NCBI GenBank assembly: GCA_964657885.1
Contig: CAZZWO010000059.1
Coordinates: 1-15,099, forward strand
Source of the DNA: BOG-908 sp964657885
GTDB lineage: Bacteria; Pseudomonadota; Alphaproteobacteria; Acetobacterales; Acetobacteraceae
Length of the DNA: 15,099 nt
Direction of reading: 5' to 3'
Part shown: piece after piece, positions 7,265 through 14,431 of the stretch
How positions within the stretch are numbered: position 1 is the first letter of the stretch
Layout of the letters: each line of letters starts with the position of its first letter
Made by a program: the position numbers and the translations under genes
The notes under the pieces: generated by a model
The model's input: only the letters and a program-made list of their open reading frames with translations
Databases searched by the model: none
What the model was told of the DNA's origin: nothing

Positions 7265-7304
7265 GACTACCGCCCGCAGATTGGCGGGCGGTAGTCTGTT
7301 CCTG
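7265..7304 (+). terminator. Strong hairpin between the second and third effector units
   Basis: A perfect 13-base-pair stem, GACTACCGCCCGC at 7265-7277 and GCGGGCGGTAGTC at 7284-7296, closes a six-base loop (AGATTG). It is followed by TGTTCCTG, only a weak T-tract. It lies after the CpXC gene and 55 bases before the next ribosome binding site region. A transcription terminator is the simplest reading. Confidence 0.65.
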
Positions 7305-7359
7305 CAATCTGCCAGCGACGGAGAAACGGCGGTCTGCACGACCTGGAGAGTGCCCGTCC

Positions 7360-8904
7360 GTGAGCGACACGATCGACGACCAGCGAGATGCCTATGTCGC
7401 CGACACGTTCGGTGTGGACCCCTCCACCTACGCTTCGCCACAACCTGCCGATGCGGGTGACGGGAGCGGCGCTGGCGCTGCACCGGATGGCGAGGCCGCC
7501 GAGCCTGCGGCGAGCGATCAGGATAGCGCTGCGGCCGACACTTCGGATGCAGGCGACACACAGCCCGCGGCGGATGATGGCCAGTCCGGCGACGAGACTG
7601 CGAGCGACAGCGAAGACGGCGGCGTCGTTCCGGCCAATGACCAGGACTGCGATCAGGCAGACCGCCCCGGCGCTGGCGCTGACGGGACAGATGTCGATGG
7701 GTCAGATAGCGACAGCGAAGGCCTGCAGGCAGACACCGGCGATGCAGGCGATGACTTGGGCCCCGACGCGGAACCGAGCGATGCGGGCGAGGACGACACA
7801 TCCGGGAATGCCGATGCGGGCGATGGCGAAGAAGATGCCGATGAGTCCGGCGGCGGGCCGCAGAACACCGATACCGGAGAAACGGGAACGGGTGATGACA
7901 TCGGCGATGCTCCCGCCGATGTCGCGGCCGGCGCCGATGACGCAGATGCCGGCAACGAAACATCCGGTGCCGATGAAAACTCGACGAGTGTCGACGACGG
8001 CACGAACATGTCTGTCGATCCTTCGGCGGATGGCGGCGCGTGCGAGGGGCCGCAGCCGAAACCCGAAATCATCGGGTCTGCGCAGAGCAGTCGGGCCGCG
8101 GACATCCTCGCCAAGATGGCGCCGGACGATCAGGCGCGCGTGCAGAAGATGCTCGATGGCGCCAAGTCGGATGACGAACGCAGCTATCTGAACAAGGCGC
8201 TCGCATCCGGCCACACGCCGGACGAGATTGCCAGGTTCCAGCAGGCGATAGACGGCCAGGACGCTAAATGGATGCAGGACAATCTGAGCCTTGTCGGGGC
8301 CTCGGACGGCTCGGGCATCAAGCAGCAATGGTCGCATTCCTGCGCACCGACAACGGTCGAAGCGGTCAAGGGAATGCTCGATCCGATCTACGCTTTGCAG
8401 ATGCGAACCGACAACAAGGACGTGACGGCAGCCGACGACAAGAGCCCGAACGCCGCCAATCCGCAGATGGCTGCCGATCAGAAAAACATGCTGGTTTCAG
8501 GCGGCGGCACTCCGGCCAGCCGTGACAAGGCGGCTCAGGGCGCCGGCATGTGGGGTACTCCGTTCAATTACGGCCTGGACCAGGCCGGCAAGTCATCGAA
8601 CGTGAGTTTCGACGGCAAGCTGGTCGGGCCGGGCTACACGCCGGACAACGCGTTGCAGGACATGGATGGACCGCTGAAAGGCGGGGTGCCCGTGCCGATT
8701 GTGGTTGGGTCCGATACCAGCAACGACAGCCATGCGGCACTGGTGACCGCGGTCGATGACGGGCCACCGCGCAGCTACAGCATCCATGACCGATATGCCG
8801 GCAAGACAATGGTCGTCACGGAAGATCAGTTCAAGAACGGCACGCTGAACGTCGCCGGGTGGCCAAAGCTGAAAGCTGTGTTCAAGCCGAATGTTCAACA
8901 ATAG
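7360..8904 (+). CDS. Tagged putative effector with C-terminal C39/papain-like cysteine peptidase domain
   Basis: This 514-residue protein starts with the tag DAYVADTFGVDPSTYA at residues 10-25. A very acidic Asp/Gly/Ala-rich linker follows to about residue 232. Next comes a helical segment at about 240-310 and a cysteine-peptidase-like domain. Candidate catalytic residues are C328 in WSHSCAPTT, H458 in SHAALVTAV and D477 in SIHDRYAG. Cys with helix, then a His-led strand, then Asp/Asn, is the order in C39-like and papain-fold peptidases; Q322 or Q323 in KQQW could form the oxyanion hole. The start is GTG 7360 with GGAGAG nine bases upstream. There is no signal peptide. A small gene begins 10 bases after its stop and is its likely partner. 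The fold is likely, but whether it cuts peptidoglycan, proteins or isopeptide bonds cannot be told. Confidence 0.87.
   Translation: MSDTIDDQRDAYVADTFGVDPSTYASPQPADAGDGSGAGAAPDGEAAEPAASDQDSAAADTSDAGDTQPAADDGQSGDETASDSEDGGVVPANDQDCDQADRPGAGADGTDVDGSDSDSEGLQADTGDAGDDLGPDAEPSDAGEDDTSGNADAGDGEEDADESGGGPQNTDTGETGTGDDIGDAPADVAAGADDADAGNETSGADENSTSVDDGTNMSVDPSADGGACEGPQPKPEIIGSAQSSRAADILAKMAPDDQARVQKMLDGAKSDDERSYLNKALASGHTPDEIARFQQAIDGQDAKWMQDNLSLVGASDGSGIKQQWSHSCAPTTVEAVKGMLDPIYALQMRTDNKDVTAADDKSPNAANPQMAADQKNMLVSGGGTPASRDKAAQGAGMWGTPFNYGLDQAGKSSNVSFDGKLVGPGYTPDNALQDMDGPLKGGVPVPIVVGSDTSNDSHAALVTAVDDGPPRSYSIHDRYAGKTMVVTEDQFKNGTLNVAGWPKLKAVFKPNVQQ
7387..7434 (+). other. Conserved N-terminal tag, copy 2
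   Basis: This stretch encodes DAYVADTFGVDPSTYA, matching 13 of 16 residues of the copy at 1563-1610. Both copies start nine or ten residues into the protein and run directly into an acidic linker. The downstream peptidase domains belong to different catalytic classes. Confidence 0.75.
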
Positions 8905-8908
8905 GGAG
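8903..8908 (+). promoter_or_regulatory. Ribosome binding site selecting the GTG at 8915
   Basis: AGGGAG lies six bases before GTG 8915 and overlaps the stop codon of the preceding gene. It favours GTG 8915 over the in-frame ATG at 8891, which lies inside the upstream coding region. Confidence 0.6.
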
Positions 8909-8914
8909 CGTGCC

Positions 8915-9352
8915 GTGCGGGAATACTCGAGAACCGAGCTGCTGGAGCTGACGCCGGACCGCTACCTTGCGGCCGGCTACCTGGATGGCGCCGGTGCGCC
9001 GCGCCCGGAGCTGCACTCCGACTTTGCAACAGCCTCGTGCACACAGTTGATGGTGGCAGAAGCGGCACCGCAGGAGGTGGCGTTGACCGTCGAAGCGCTC
9101 GGGCAGCTACTGCCGCTTTGCAAAGGCACGCCGGGCGCTCGCGCGGTCGATGCGGCGGATCAGGCGTTGCAGACGGTAGCCGGTGCAATCCGGCAGAACT
9201 CAAATGCCGGCTTGTCGCTTTGGGTGCGTGCCTGCGCCGCGCGGGTCGGCAGCGAAACCGATCTCGCAGCGTTCGTTGCGCATTTGCGGGCGGTCGAGCG
9301 GCTCTACATACTCATGGTCGCCTGTTTACCGGACGCACCCGCCATTTCCTGA
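8915..9352 (+). CDS. Small protein, candidate immunity protein for the cysteine-peptidase effector
   Basis: The 145-residue product starts REYSRTELLELTPDRYLAAG after the initiator. It is mostly alpha-helical, with helices rich in Ala and Leu through SCTQLMVAEAAPQEVALTV and a C-terminal helix near VERLYILMVACL. I chose GTG 8915 for its ribosome binding site; an in-frame ATG at 8891 would overlap the previous gene by 14 bases. There is no signal peptide and no catalytic motif. Tight spacing (10 bases) after the tagged cysteine-peptidase gene suggests translational coupling and a cognate immunity role. It shows no similarity by eye to the small genes at 2714 and 3037, as expected if each partner matches a different toxin. 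I do not recognise the family. Confidence 0.8.
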   Translation: MREYSRTELLELTPDRYLAAGYLDGAGAPRPELHSDFATASCTQLMVAEAAPQEVALTVEALGQLLPLCKGTPGARAVDAADQALQTVAGAIRQNSNAGLSLWVRACAARVGSETDLAAFVAHLRAVERLYILMVACLPDAPAIS

Positions 9353-9401
9353 ATGAAATGCAACCGCAACGGACGAATACTTGCGTGCGCGTTTCTGGAA
9401 C

Positions 9402-9419
9402 ATTGCGTGGGACCGCAAT
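9402..9419. repeat. Inverted repeat upstream of the membrane protein gene
   Basis: ATTGCG at 9402-9407 and CGCAAT at 9414-9419 flank TGGGAC. The arms are the same as those of the dyad at 7245-7257, but with a six-base instead of a one-base centre. It may be an operator or a weak terminator after the gene ending at 9352. I see no convincing promoter in 9353-9472. Confidence 0.3.
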
Positions 9420-9472
9420 ACTTGTAAACATGCGATAGCGATTCGGCATGACGTATCAGCGGAGGTCATTGC

Positions 9473-10561
9473 ATGTCCGGCAGCAGTTCCGAAGCACCGT
9501 CGCCATGGCTTTCCCCCACCGGTGTGCCCGGGCCCGACGATACTGTGGCCGTGCGGCCGGGCCCGCGTCCCGGTTATCCGCTCGCGGTGCGCGACGCCGG
9601 CTTCAGCACGGCGCTTGGCCTTGTCATGCAGACGCTTCCTTACGCGCTGCTGCGGTTTGCTGTGCTGATGGGCGCCTCGCTCGTCACCATCATCTGGCTC
9701 GGCATTGCATTCGGCGGCGGCGCCTGGCTCAGCGCTCACGTGGCGAACGTGTTCGGGCTGGTCTGGATGGTGCTGTGCCTCGGCGGTTTCGGCTTTGCGT
9801 GGTGGGGGCTGGTCCGTTACGCGCTGCACCTGATTTCATGCGGACACGTCGCGGTCCTGACCGACCTCATCATCCACGGGCAGGTCGGCAACGGATCGGA
9901 ATCGATGTTCGCCTATGGGCAACGCGTCGTTGTGCAGCGCATCGGGCAGGAAAGCCTGCTGTACGGCTTGAACCTGACGGTGCGCGGGATCATCGGGAGC
10001 TTTCACCGCACGCTCGATTGGATTGCCGAAACGCTGCCGGTGCCAGGCCTGGAATCGCTGGCCAATCTTGCAACCATGGTGCTGCGGGCAGCCACCAACT
10101 ATCTGGACAAGGTTATTTTTTCCTACAGCCTGGCGCGATCCGACCGTGACGCATGGGCCGCGGCGCGCGAAGGCCTCATCTATTACTGCCAGAATGCAAA
10201 ACCGATCCTGAAGACATCGGTCTGGATCGTGGTCCTGGAGCGCGTGCTGACCGTGGTGATGTGGGTCGCCCTGCTGGCGCCGGCGGCGGCAATCGTCCTG
10301 ATCCTGCCGCACTCCATGCGCGAGTCCGGCGCTTTGGTTACGCTGATCATCGCGGCGTTGCTGGCCGGCAGCCTGCGGGGCGCGTTCCTGAAACCGATCT
10401 TCCTCACCATGATCATGGTGCGTTTCCACAGCGTCATCGAGAACGAGGCCGTAAACCCGATCTGGGATGCGCGGCTGTCGGAAATGTCGAGCGCGTTCGC
10501 CGGCATGGGCGCGCAACTCCGCGGCGGCGCAGCCTCGCTCGGCTACCCGCAACGCGCCTGA
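9473..10561 (+). CDS. Polytopic inner membrane protein of unknown function
   Basis: This 362-residue protein has hydrophobic segments at about residues 55-85, 90-117, 245-278 and 285-305. Between the second and third is a large region at 118-244 with HVAVLTDLIIHGQVGNG, an amphipathic RTLDWIAETLPVPGL and the conserved-looking EGLIYYCQNAKPILKT. The N-terminal 45 residues are Pro/Gly-rich and polar. The C-terminal tail after 318 is soluble. A strong ribosome binding site, GGAGG, lies seven bases before the ATG. The overall pattern matches a recurrent bacterial membrane protein type I cannot name. It lies 120 bases after the last effector partner and converges on the kinase gene with a 12-base gap. 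It could be an independent gene or an envelope component of the array. Confidence 0.85.
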   Translation: MSGSSSEAPSPWLSPTGVPGPDDTVAVRPGPRPGYPLAVRDAGFSTALGLVMQTLPYALLRFAVLMGASLVTIIWLGIAFGGGAWLSAHVANVFGLVWMVLCLGGFGFAWWGLVRYALHLISCGHVAVLTDLIIHGQVGNGSESMFAYGQRVVVQRIGQESLLYGLNLTVRGIIGSFHRTLDWIAETLPVPGLESLANLATMVLRAATNYLDKVIFSYSLARSDRDAWAAAREGLIYYCQNAKPILKTSVWIVVLERVLTVVMWVALLAPAAAIVLILPHSMRESGALVTLIIAALLAGSLRGAFLKPIFLTMIMVRFHSVIENEAVNPIWDARLSEMSSAFAGMGAQLRGGAASLGYPQRA

Positions 10562-10573
10562 CGCGCAATCACC

Positions 10574-12571
10574 TCAGTGTGAGGCGAGCCAGGCGCGCCC
10601 TTCAGCATTGCCGGCAGCCGCCGCCCTGGTCATCCAGTCGCGAGCCTGCGCCAGGTCTCGCGGCACGCCCAGTCCCTGGGCGTATAGATGGCCGACACTG
10701 AACATGGCTGCGGGCAGGCGCTGTCCCGCTGCCTGCCTGTACCAGCGCATCGCGTCGGCGTAGTCGGCGTGCATGCCGAGGCCCATTTGCGCCAGGTATC
10801 CCAACTGTTGCTGTGCCGGGGCGGACCCTTGCTGCGCGGCCTGCAAGTACCAGGTGCGCGCGAGCGTGTAGTTCCTGCTCTGGCCCAACCCGTGCTGCGC
10901 GAGGTAGCCGAGCTGATAGGCGGCTGTCGCGAACCCTTGCGCGGCTGCCAGCGTGTACCAGCGCACCGCCTCGGCGTAATCCTGCTGCACGCCGGCGCCG
11001 GTCTGGTACAGGAAGCCGAGCTGGTTCTGTGCGGCGGGAAAATGCTGTGCCGCAGACTTGTCATACCAGGATTTGGCAACGCGCGCGTCTGGTGGGGTGC
11101 CGAGCCCCAGCTGGCTCATGTAACCGGTCTGGTACTGCGCCGCAGCGTCGCCCGCTTCGGCTGCGGAGCGGTAAGCTTCGAAGGCGGACAGGTACTCGCC
11201 TCGCCGGAATGCGAGGTCGGCGCCTGCCGCGCGCGGCGCCGCCGGTGCAGGGTCCGGCGGCAGCATCATCGCCCCTGCCGGGTTTGCTGAAGACCCTTGT
11301 CCCGCTCTGACACCGTCGGAAGCGGGTGGCGCGACATAGGCAGCCTGCTGGCCGCTGTGCTTGTTCGTCAGCACGTAAGCGGCGCCGGCCGCTACCCCCA
11401 GTATCAGCAGCGTGCCGATGACCAGGACCGCGGTGCCCGAACCGCCCGGCGCTTTCGGCGGCGCGGTGATCGGCGGAGTGCCGGTCTGCATCGTTGCGGA
11501 GCGGGTCGCCGCAGAACTGCCGGCCGTCTCCCGCAAGGTCGAGGCCTGGCCGCGCCCGGCCGGGCCGTGCATGCCGCTTCTGGCAACCACCGTTGCATCC
11601 GGGTCAGCCGCACGGGCGGGCTCCAGCAACCCCAACGCCTGCATCAGCGCGTGCACGTTCTGTGGCCGGTCCTGTGGAGCGACGCTCAGCGCCGCGTCAA
11701 TACCGGCAAGCAAGCGCGGGTCGTAACGGCCCGCCCCGATTTCGACGGCGGGAACCAGGGGGTCCGGCTGTTTACGCAAGATCGCCATATGGCGGCCCGA
11801 TGATTGGCATCCGCCGGCCTTGAACTGCTTGCCGGCAATGGCCTGGTAGCAGGTGACCCCCAGCGCGTAGATGTCGGAATAAGGGCCCTGCGCCGCACCT
11901 TCGATCTGCTCGATCGGTGCATAGTTTTCGCTGTAGATCTGGGTGAAAGCCGCGCAGCCGGTCTGTTGAGCACGCGCCGCACCGAAATCCAGCAGCACCG
12001 GCCGGCCGTTTCGCCGGACGAATATGTTCGCGGGCTTGATATCCCGGTGCAGCAGGCCGGACTCGTGGACCGCGCCCAGTGCCGGCAACAAGTTCTGCAG
12101 GATGGCGCCCAGCGCCGGTTCGGGCAGCCCTTCGGGGTTGTCGGCGATCACCTGGTCCAGCGCTTCGCCGTCCAGCAACTCCATGACGATGTAGGCGGTG
12201 GCGTTCGCTTCGAAATACGTGATCACCCGCACCACGCCGTCGCCCGCCCCGCTCGCACCCCTGGTGCCCATGCCGGTGGCGCCCGTGTAATCCCGGGTCG
12301 AAAACAACGTGAGCGCGCGCGCTTCCTTGGTGAAGCGGTCGAGGCATTCCGCGAGCAGCTCCGCATCCGCGTCGTTGCAGGCGCGCACCACCGGGCCTTC
12401 ACGCGTGCAGAACTGGCGCGGATAGCACTCCTTCAATGCGAATTTCTGGTCGATGCCGTCGGCTGCGACATAGGTGATGCCGAACCCGCCGCGCCCGAGA
12501 AGCCCCTCGATGCGGTAGCCGTTCAGGGTGGTTCCGCGCGGCAATGCTTCGAGTGGCCAGGCGTCCTGCAT
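10574..12571 (-). CDS. Transmembrane Ser/Thr protein kinase with periplasmic Sel1 repeats
   Basis: This 665-residue protein has a Hanks-type kinase domain at about residues 18-315. The glycine loop is GRGGFG at 26-31, the ATP-binding lysine K47 (ALKE), the catalytic loop HRDIKPAN with D177, and the metal-binding DFG at 195-197. All key residues are present, so it should be active. A disordered stretch leads to one transmembrane helix at about 380-401. After a Pro/Ala-rich spacer come five 36-residue Sel1-like repeats from about 474 on, with the pattern A, Q, LG, GLG, D, A, WY, AA. The topology implies a cytoplasmic kinase with an outside repeat domain binding proteins or cell-wall ligands. 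Kinases of this type occur with secretion systems (PpkA is one example), but PpkA identity is not shown. It is the last gene of the minus-strand run, 113 bases after its neighbour. Confidence 0.95.
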   Translation of the reverse strand: MQDAWPLEALPRGTTLNGYRIEGLLGRGGFGITYVAADGIDQKFALKECYPRQFCTREGPVVRACNDADAELLAECLDRFTKEARALTLFSTRDYTGATGMGTRGASGAGDGVVRVITYFEANATAYIVMELLDGEALDQVIADNPEGLPEPALGAILQNLLPALGAVHESGLLHRDIKPANIFVRRNGRPVLLDFGAARAQQTGCAAFTQIYSENYAPIEQIEGAAQGPYSDIYALGVTCYQAIAGKQFKAGGCQSSGRHMAILRKQPDPLVPAVEIGAGRYDPRLLAGIDAALSVAPQDRPQNVHALMQALGLLEPARAADPDATVVARSGMHGPAGRGQASTLRETAGSSAATRSATMQTGTPPITAPPKAPGGSGTAVLVIGTLLILGVAAGAAYVLTNKHSGQQAAYVAPPASDGVRAGQGSSANPAGAMMLPPDPAPAAPRAAGADLAFRRGEYLSAFEAYRSAAEAGDAAAQYQTGYMSQLGLGTPPDARVAKSWYDKSAAQHFPAAQNQLGFLYQTGAGVQQDYAEAVRWYTLAAAQGFATAAYQLGYLAQHGLGQSRNYTLARTWYLQAAQQGSAPAQQQLGYLAQMGLGMHADYADAMRWYRQAAGQRLPAAMFSVGHLYAQGLGVPRDLAQARDWMTRAAAAGNAEGRAWLASH

Positions 12572-12684
12572 GCAGTTCCGAACCGATCAACAGTGTTCGT
12601 GCGGCGATGCGGCGAACGCACATCGCTTGCACGGATACTGTATCACCACCGGCGCTGTCGGGCAGTCAAACCCTCAGGACCGGC
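12572..12684 (-). other. Gap upstream of the kinase gene
   Basis: These 113 bases hold no gene on either strand. On the minus strand a weak ribosome-binding-like GGAAC lies before the kinase ATG. I see no strong promoter, and no clear terminator after the upstream gene, so read-through from the upstream gene is likely. Confidence 0.4.
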
Positions 12685-13593
12685 CTAACGCCTCCAGATA
12701 CCCCGGCCGGCGTTCTTCGCCGCCAGCGCCTGTTGCCGGTAGTCGTCGCTTGCATCGGGCGCCAGATCCGCCGCGCCATTGAACAAGGCGGAGCGCGCGA
12801 TATCGAGCCCGGTCGGCAGCTTGCACACATAAGCCTGATCGCTGAGCGTGCACGAAACCGACGGTCCCTGCGCGTCGATCAGCGACTGCAGTTGCCGCGC
12901 ATACTCGTCGCCTCGGCCTGCGACGCCGGCCAGCGGTACGGTCTGGCCATCCACCGTCAACGTTGCGGTATCCACCACCTTGGCGCTTCCCGAAACCGTC
13001 GCCGCCAGATCCAGTTTCGGGGCCGCGGACGGGTTGTAGGGACCGAGGTCCGCGGCCGGCAGATAAGCGGCCTGACCATCCGCGGTCATGGCAATGACCC
13101 ATTTGCCATCACGCGATTTCTCGGCCGACACCAGGCTGGTACCGGCCTTCAGCGGATACATCTGCGGCGCGTCGGGGTTGGCGGCAACGAACGCGGCGCT
13201 GTCACGCACGAGGCTGAACGGCTGGATCAGCGAGCTGAACTCCAGCGTCGGCACATCCTGTGGCGAGGCACTGCCGCCCGCCGACGCATCGGGCAGCGCC
13301 GCCTGCGAGGGCGTGTCGCTGGACGGCGTGGGCAGGGCGGGCGGCGGCGTTGTTCCGGACGAAGACGACGACGATGATGCCGATGAAGACGGGCTGGATG
13401 ACGATTCGGGGGGCAGGGAATCGAGTTGGGCGGGTGCCGCTGGCGGTGGCATCGCGGCGGGCGGCAATGCGGCCTGCTGCGAGGCGGGCTTGTCTCCGCC
13501 CGGCGTATGCATGGTGACGTAAGCGGCCGCACCGGCGCCGGCGATGACCACGATGCCACCGAGTATGGCGAGGTTGCGTATCATCCCTGCCAC
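12685..13593 (-). CDS. Membrane-anchored protein with SH3-like and degenerate nuclease (SNase-fold) domains
   Basis: This 302-residue protein has an N-terminal membrane anchor at about 7-28 and a Pro/Ser-rich linker to about 110, including a run of seven serines. An SH3-like segment lies at about 125-185 (MYPLKAGTSLV, then KWVIAMTADGQAAYLP). The C-terminal part at 198-302 follows the staphylococcal nuclease pattern: VVDTATLTVDGQTVPLAGV, then VSC, YVC, LDIARSALFNGAA and finally AGRGIW. The catalytic residues of active members look lost: VVDGDT is VVDTAT, the arginine of VRL is proline, and the GIDAPE-like acids are absent. It is thus probably a binding module outside the inner membrane. The start is GTG 13593 with GGAGGA upstream; ATG 13584 is an alternative. 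It lies between the lipoprotein and kinase genes and is probably in the same operon. Confidence 0.85.
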   Translation of the reverse strand: MAGMIRNLAILGGIVVIAGAGAAAYVTMHTPGGDKPASQQAALPPAAMPPPAAPAQLDSLPPESSSSPSSSASSSSSSSGTTPPPALPTPSSDTPSQAALPDASAGGSASPQDVPTLEFSSLIQPFSLVRDSAAFVAANPDAPQMYPLKAGTSLVSAEKSRDGKWVIAMTADGQAAYLPAADLGPYNPSAAPKLDLAATVSGSAKVVDTATLTVDGQTVPLAGVAGRGDEYARQLQSLIDAQGPSVSCTLSDQAYVCKLPTGLDIARSALFNGAADLAPDASDDYRQQALAAKNAGRGIWRR

Positions 13594-13671
13594 CGCATTC
13601 CTCCGCGTTCCGTCCTGTCACACATCATGATCCGTCTTCTGTCATTGAGCGGGGCTACCGGTTCGCAGCGC

Positions 13672-14370
13672 CTACTGGTTTGCCGGTGGGGGCGCCACCC
13701 AGCCCGACCCGCCGGTTTGCGCGGAGGCAGGCTGCGCCGTGGCGGGAGGCGGCGGCGCCACCCAGCCGCTGCCGCCGGTCGCGCCCGAGCCGGTGGCCGA
13801 GCTGCTGGAAGCGGTGGCCGTCCGGTGATGATGATGGTGCACCGGCGCCGCCGCTGCCTGCGCCTGCGCTTCGGCGGCTGCCGCATCTGCCTGCTGCTGC
13901 GCGAGCACGTCGCGCGATGCCTGGATCAGCACCGGCAACGAGCTCGCGATGTCGACGCCCTGACAGGGGTCGGACCCGGCGCTTTGCAACGTTGCGCATT
14001 TCGCCAGCGGGTTCGGCCCGGTATTCAACTGCATGGACTCGGAATAATACGCGATCGCCGCCTGATGGTAGCCGAGGCCCTGCGCCGACTGCCCGAGATA
14101 GTAATAGGACAGGTCGCTGGCGTAACCGATCTGCATGACGCGCACCGCGAGATCGTTCCACTTCTCCGCGATGTCGAGCTGATGGATCGACGGTGCCTGT
14201 GTCAGCCAGGACAATGTGCAACCGGCATGACATTGCAGCGCGAGCTTGCCGGCCTGCAGATCGCTCAGCATGCTGGCCTGCAACTCGGGGGTCAGCGCCT
14301 GATACTGGCTGGAACATCCGCTCAGCACCAAGGTCGCGGCCGCTGCGGCAAGAAGGGCTGTGCGCGTCAT
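13672..14370 (-). CDS. Lipoprotein with helical repeat region, His run and Gly-Trp tail repeat
   Basis: I start at ATG 14370, which gives MTRTALLAAAAATLVLSGC, a clean lipoprotein signal with cysteine 19 as the lipidated residue, and a ribosome binding site AGGA just upstream. The frame stays open further upstream (to 14661), but that part is an Arg-rich shadow. The mature 214 residues contain a helical region with four cysteines (CHAGC, AKCATL, DPCQG) and a TPR-like stretch, YYYLGQSAQGLGYHQAAIAYY. An Ala/Gln-rich helix follows, then HHHHH, then a Gly/Ser/Pro tail with GGSGWVAPPP twice. It is predicted to be an envelope lipoprotein; position +2 serine suggests the outer membrane. The His run may bind metal. 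It lies in the same direction as the membrane-anchored protein, 78 bases away. Confidence 0.88.
   Translation of the reverse strand: MTRTALLAAAAATLVLSGCSSQYQALTPELQASMLSDLQAGKLALQCHAGCTLSWLTQAPSIHQLDIAEKWNDLAVRVMQIGYASDLSYYYLGQSAQGLGYHQAAIAYYSESMQLNTGPNPLAKCATLQSAGSDPCQGVDIASSLPVLIQASRDVLAQQQADAAAAEAQAQAAAAPVHHHHHRTATASSSSATGSGATGGSGWVAPPPPATAQPASAQTGGSGWVAPPPANQ
13688..13785 (-). repeat. 63-bp imperfect tandem repeat at the lipoprotein 3' end
   Basis: The core GGCGCCACCCAGCC occurs at 13691-13704 and again at 13754-13767, a spacing of 63 bases or 21 codons. On the minus strand the copies encode TGGSGWVAPPP twice. The repeat is in frame and confined to the tail. Confidence 0.75.
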
Positions 14371-14431
14371 GCTCGTTCCTGACCTGGCTCGTGTTCGCGC
14401 GGCCGCTACCGGCCACTGGTTAGGCGTATCG

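Noticed and set aside
11804..12688. Plus-strand open frame opposite the kinase domain
   Set aside because: The minus strand encodes a complete kinase with all catalytic motifs; the plus frame has no recognisable features.
13426..14382. Plus-strand open frame opposite the lipoprotein gene
   Set aside because: It is Arg/Gly-rich and overlaps a lipoprotein with a clear lipobox on the minus strand.
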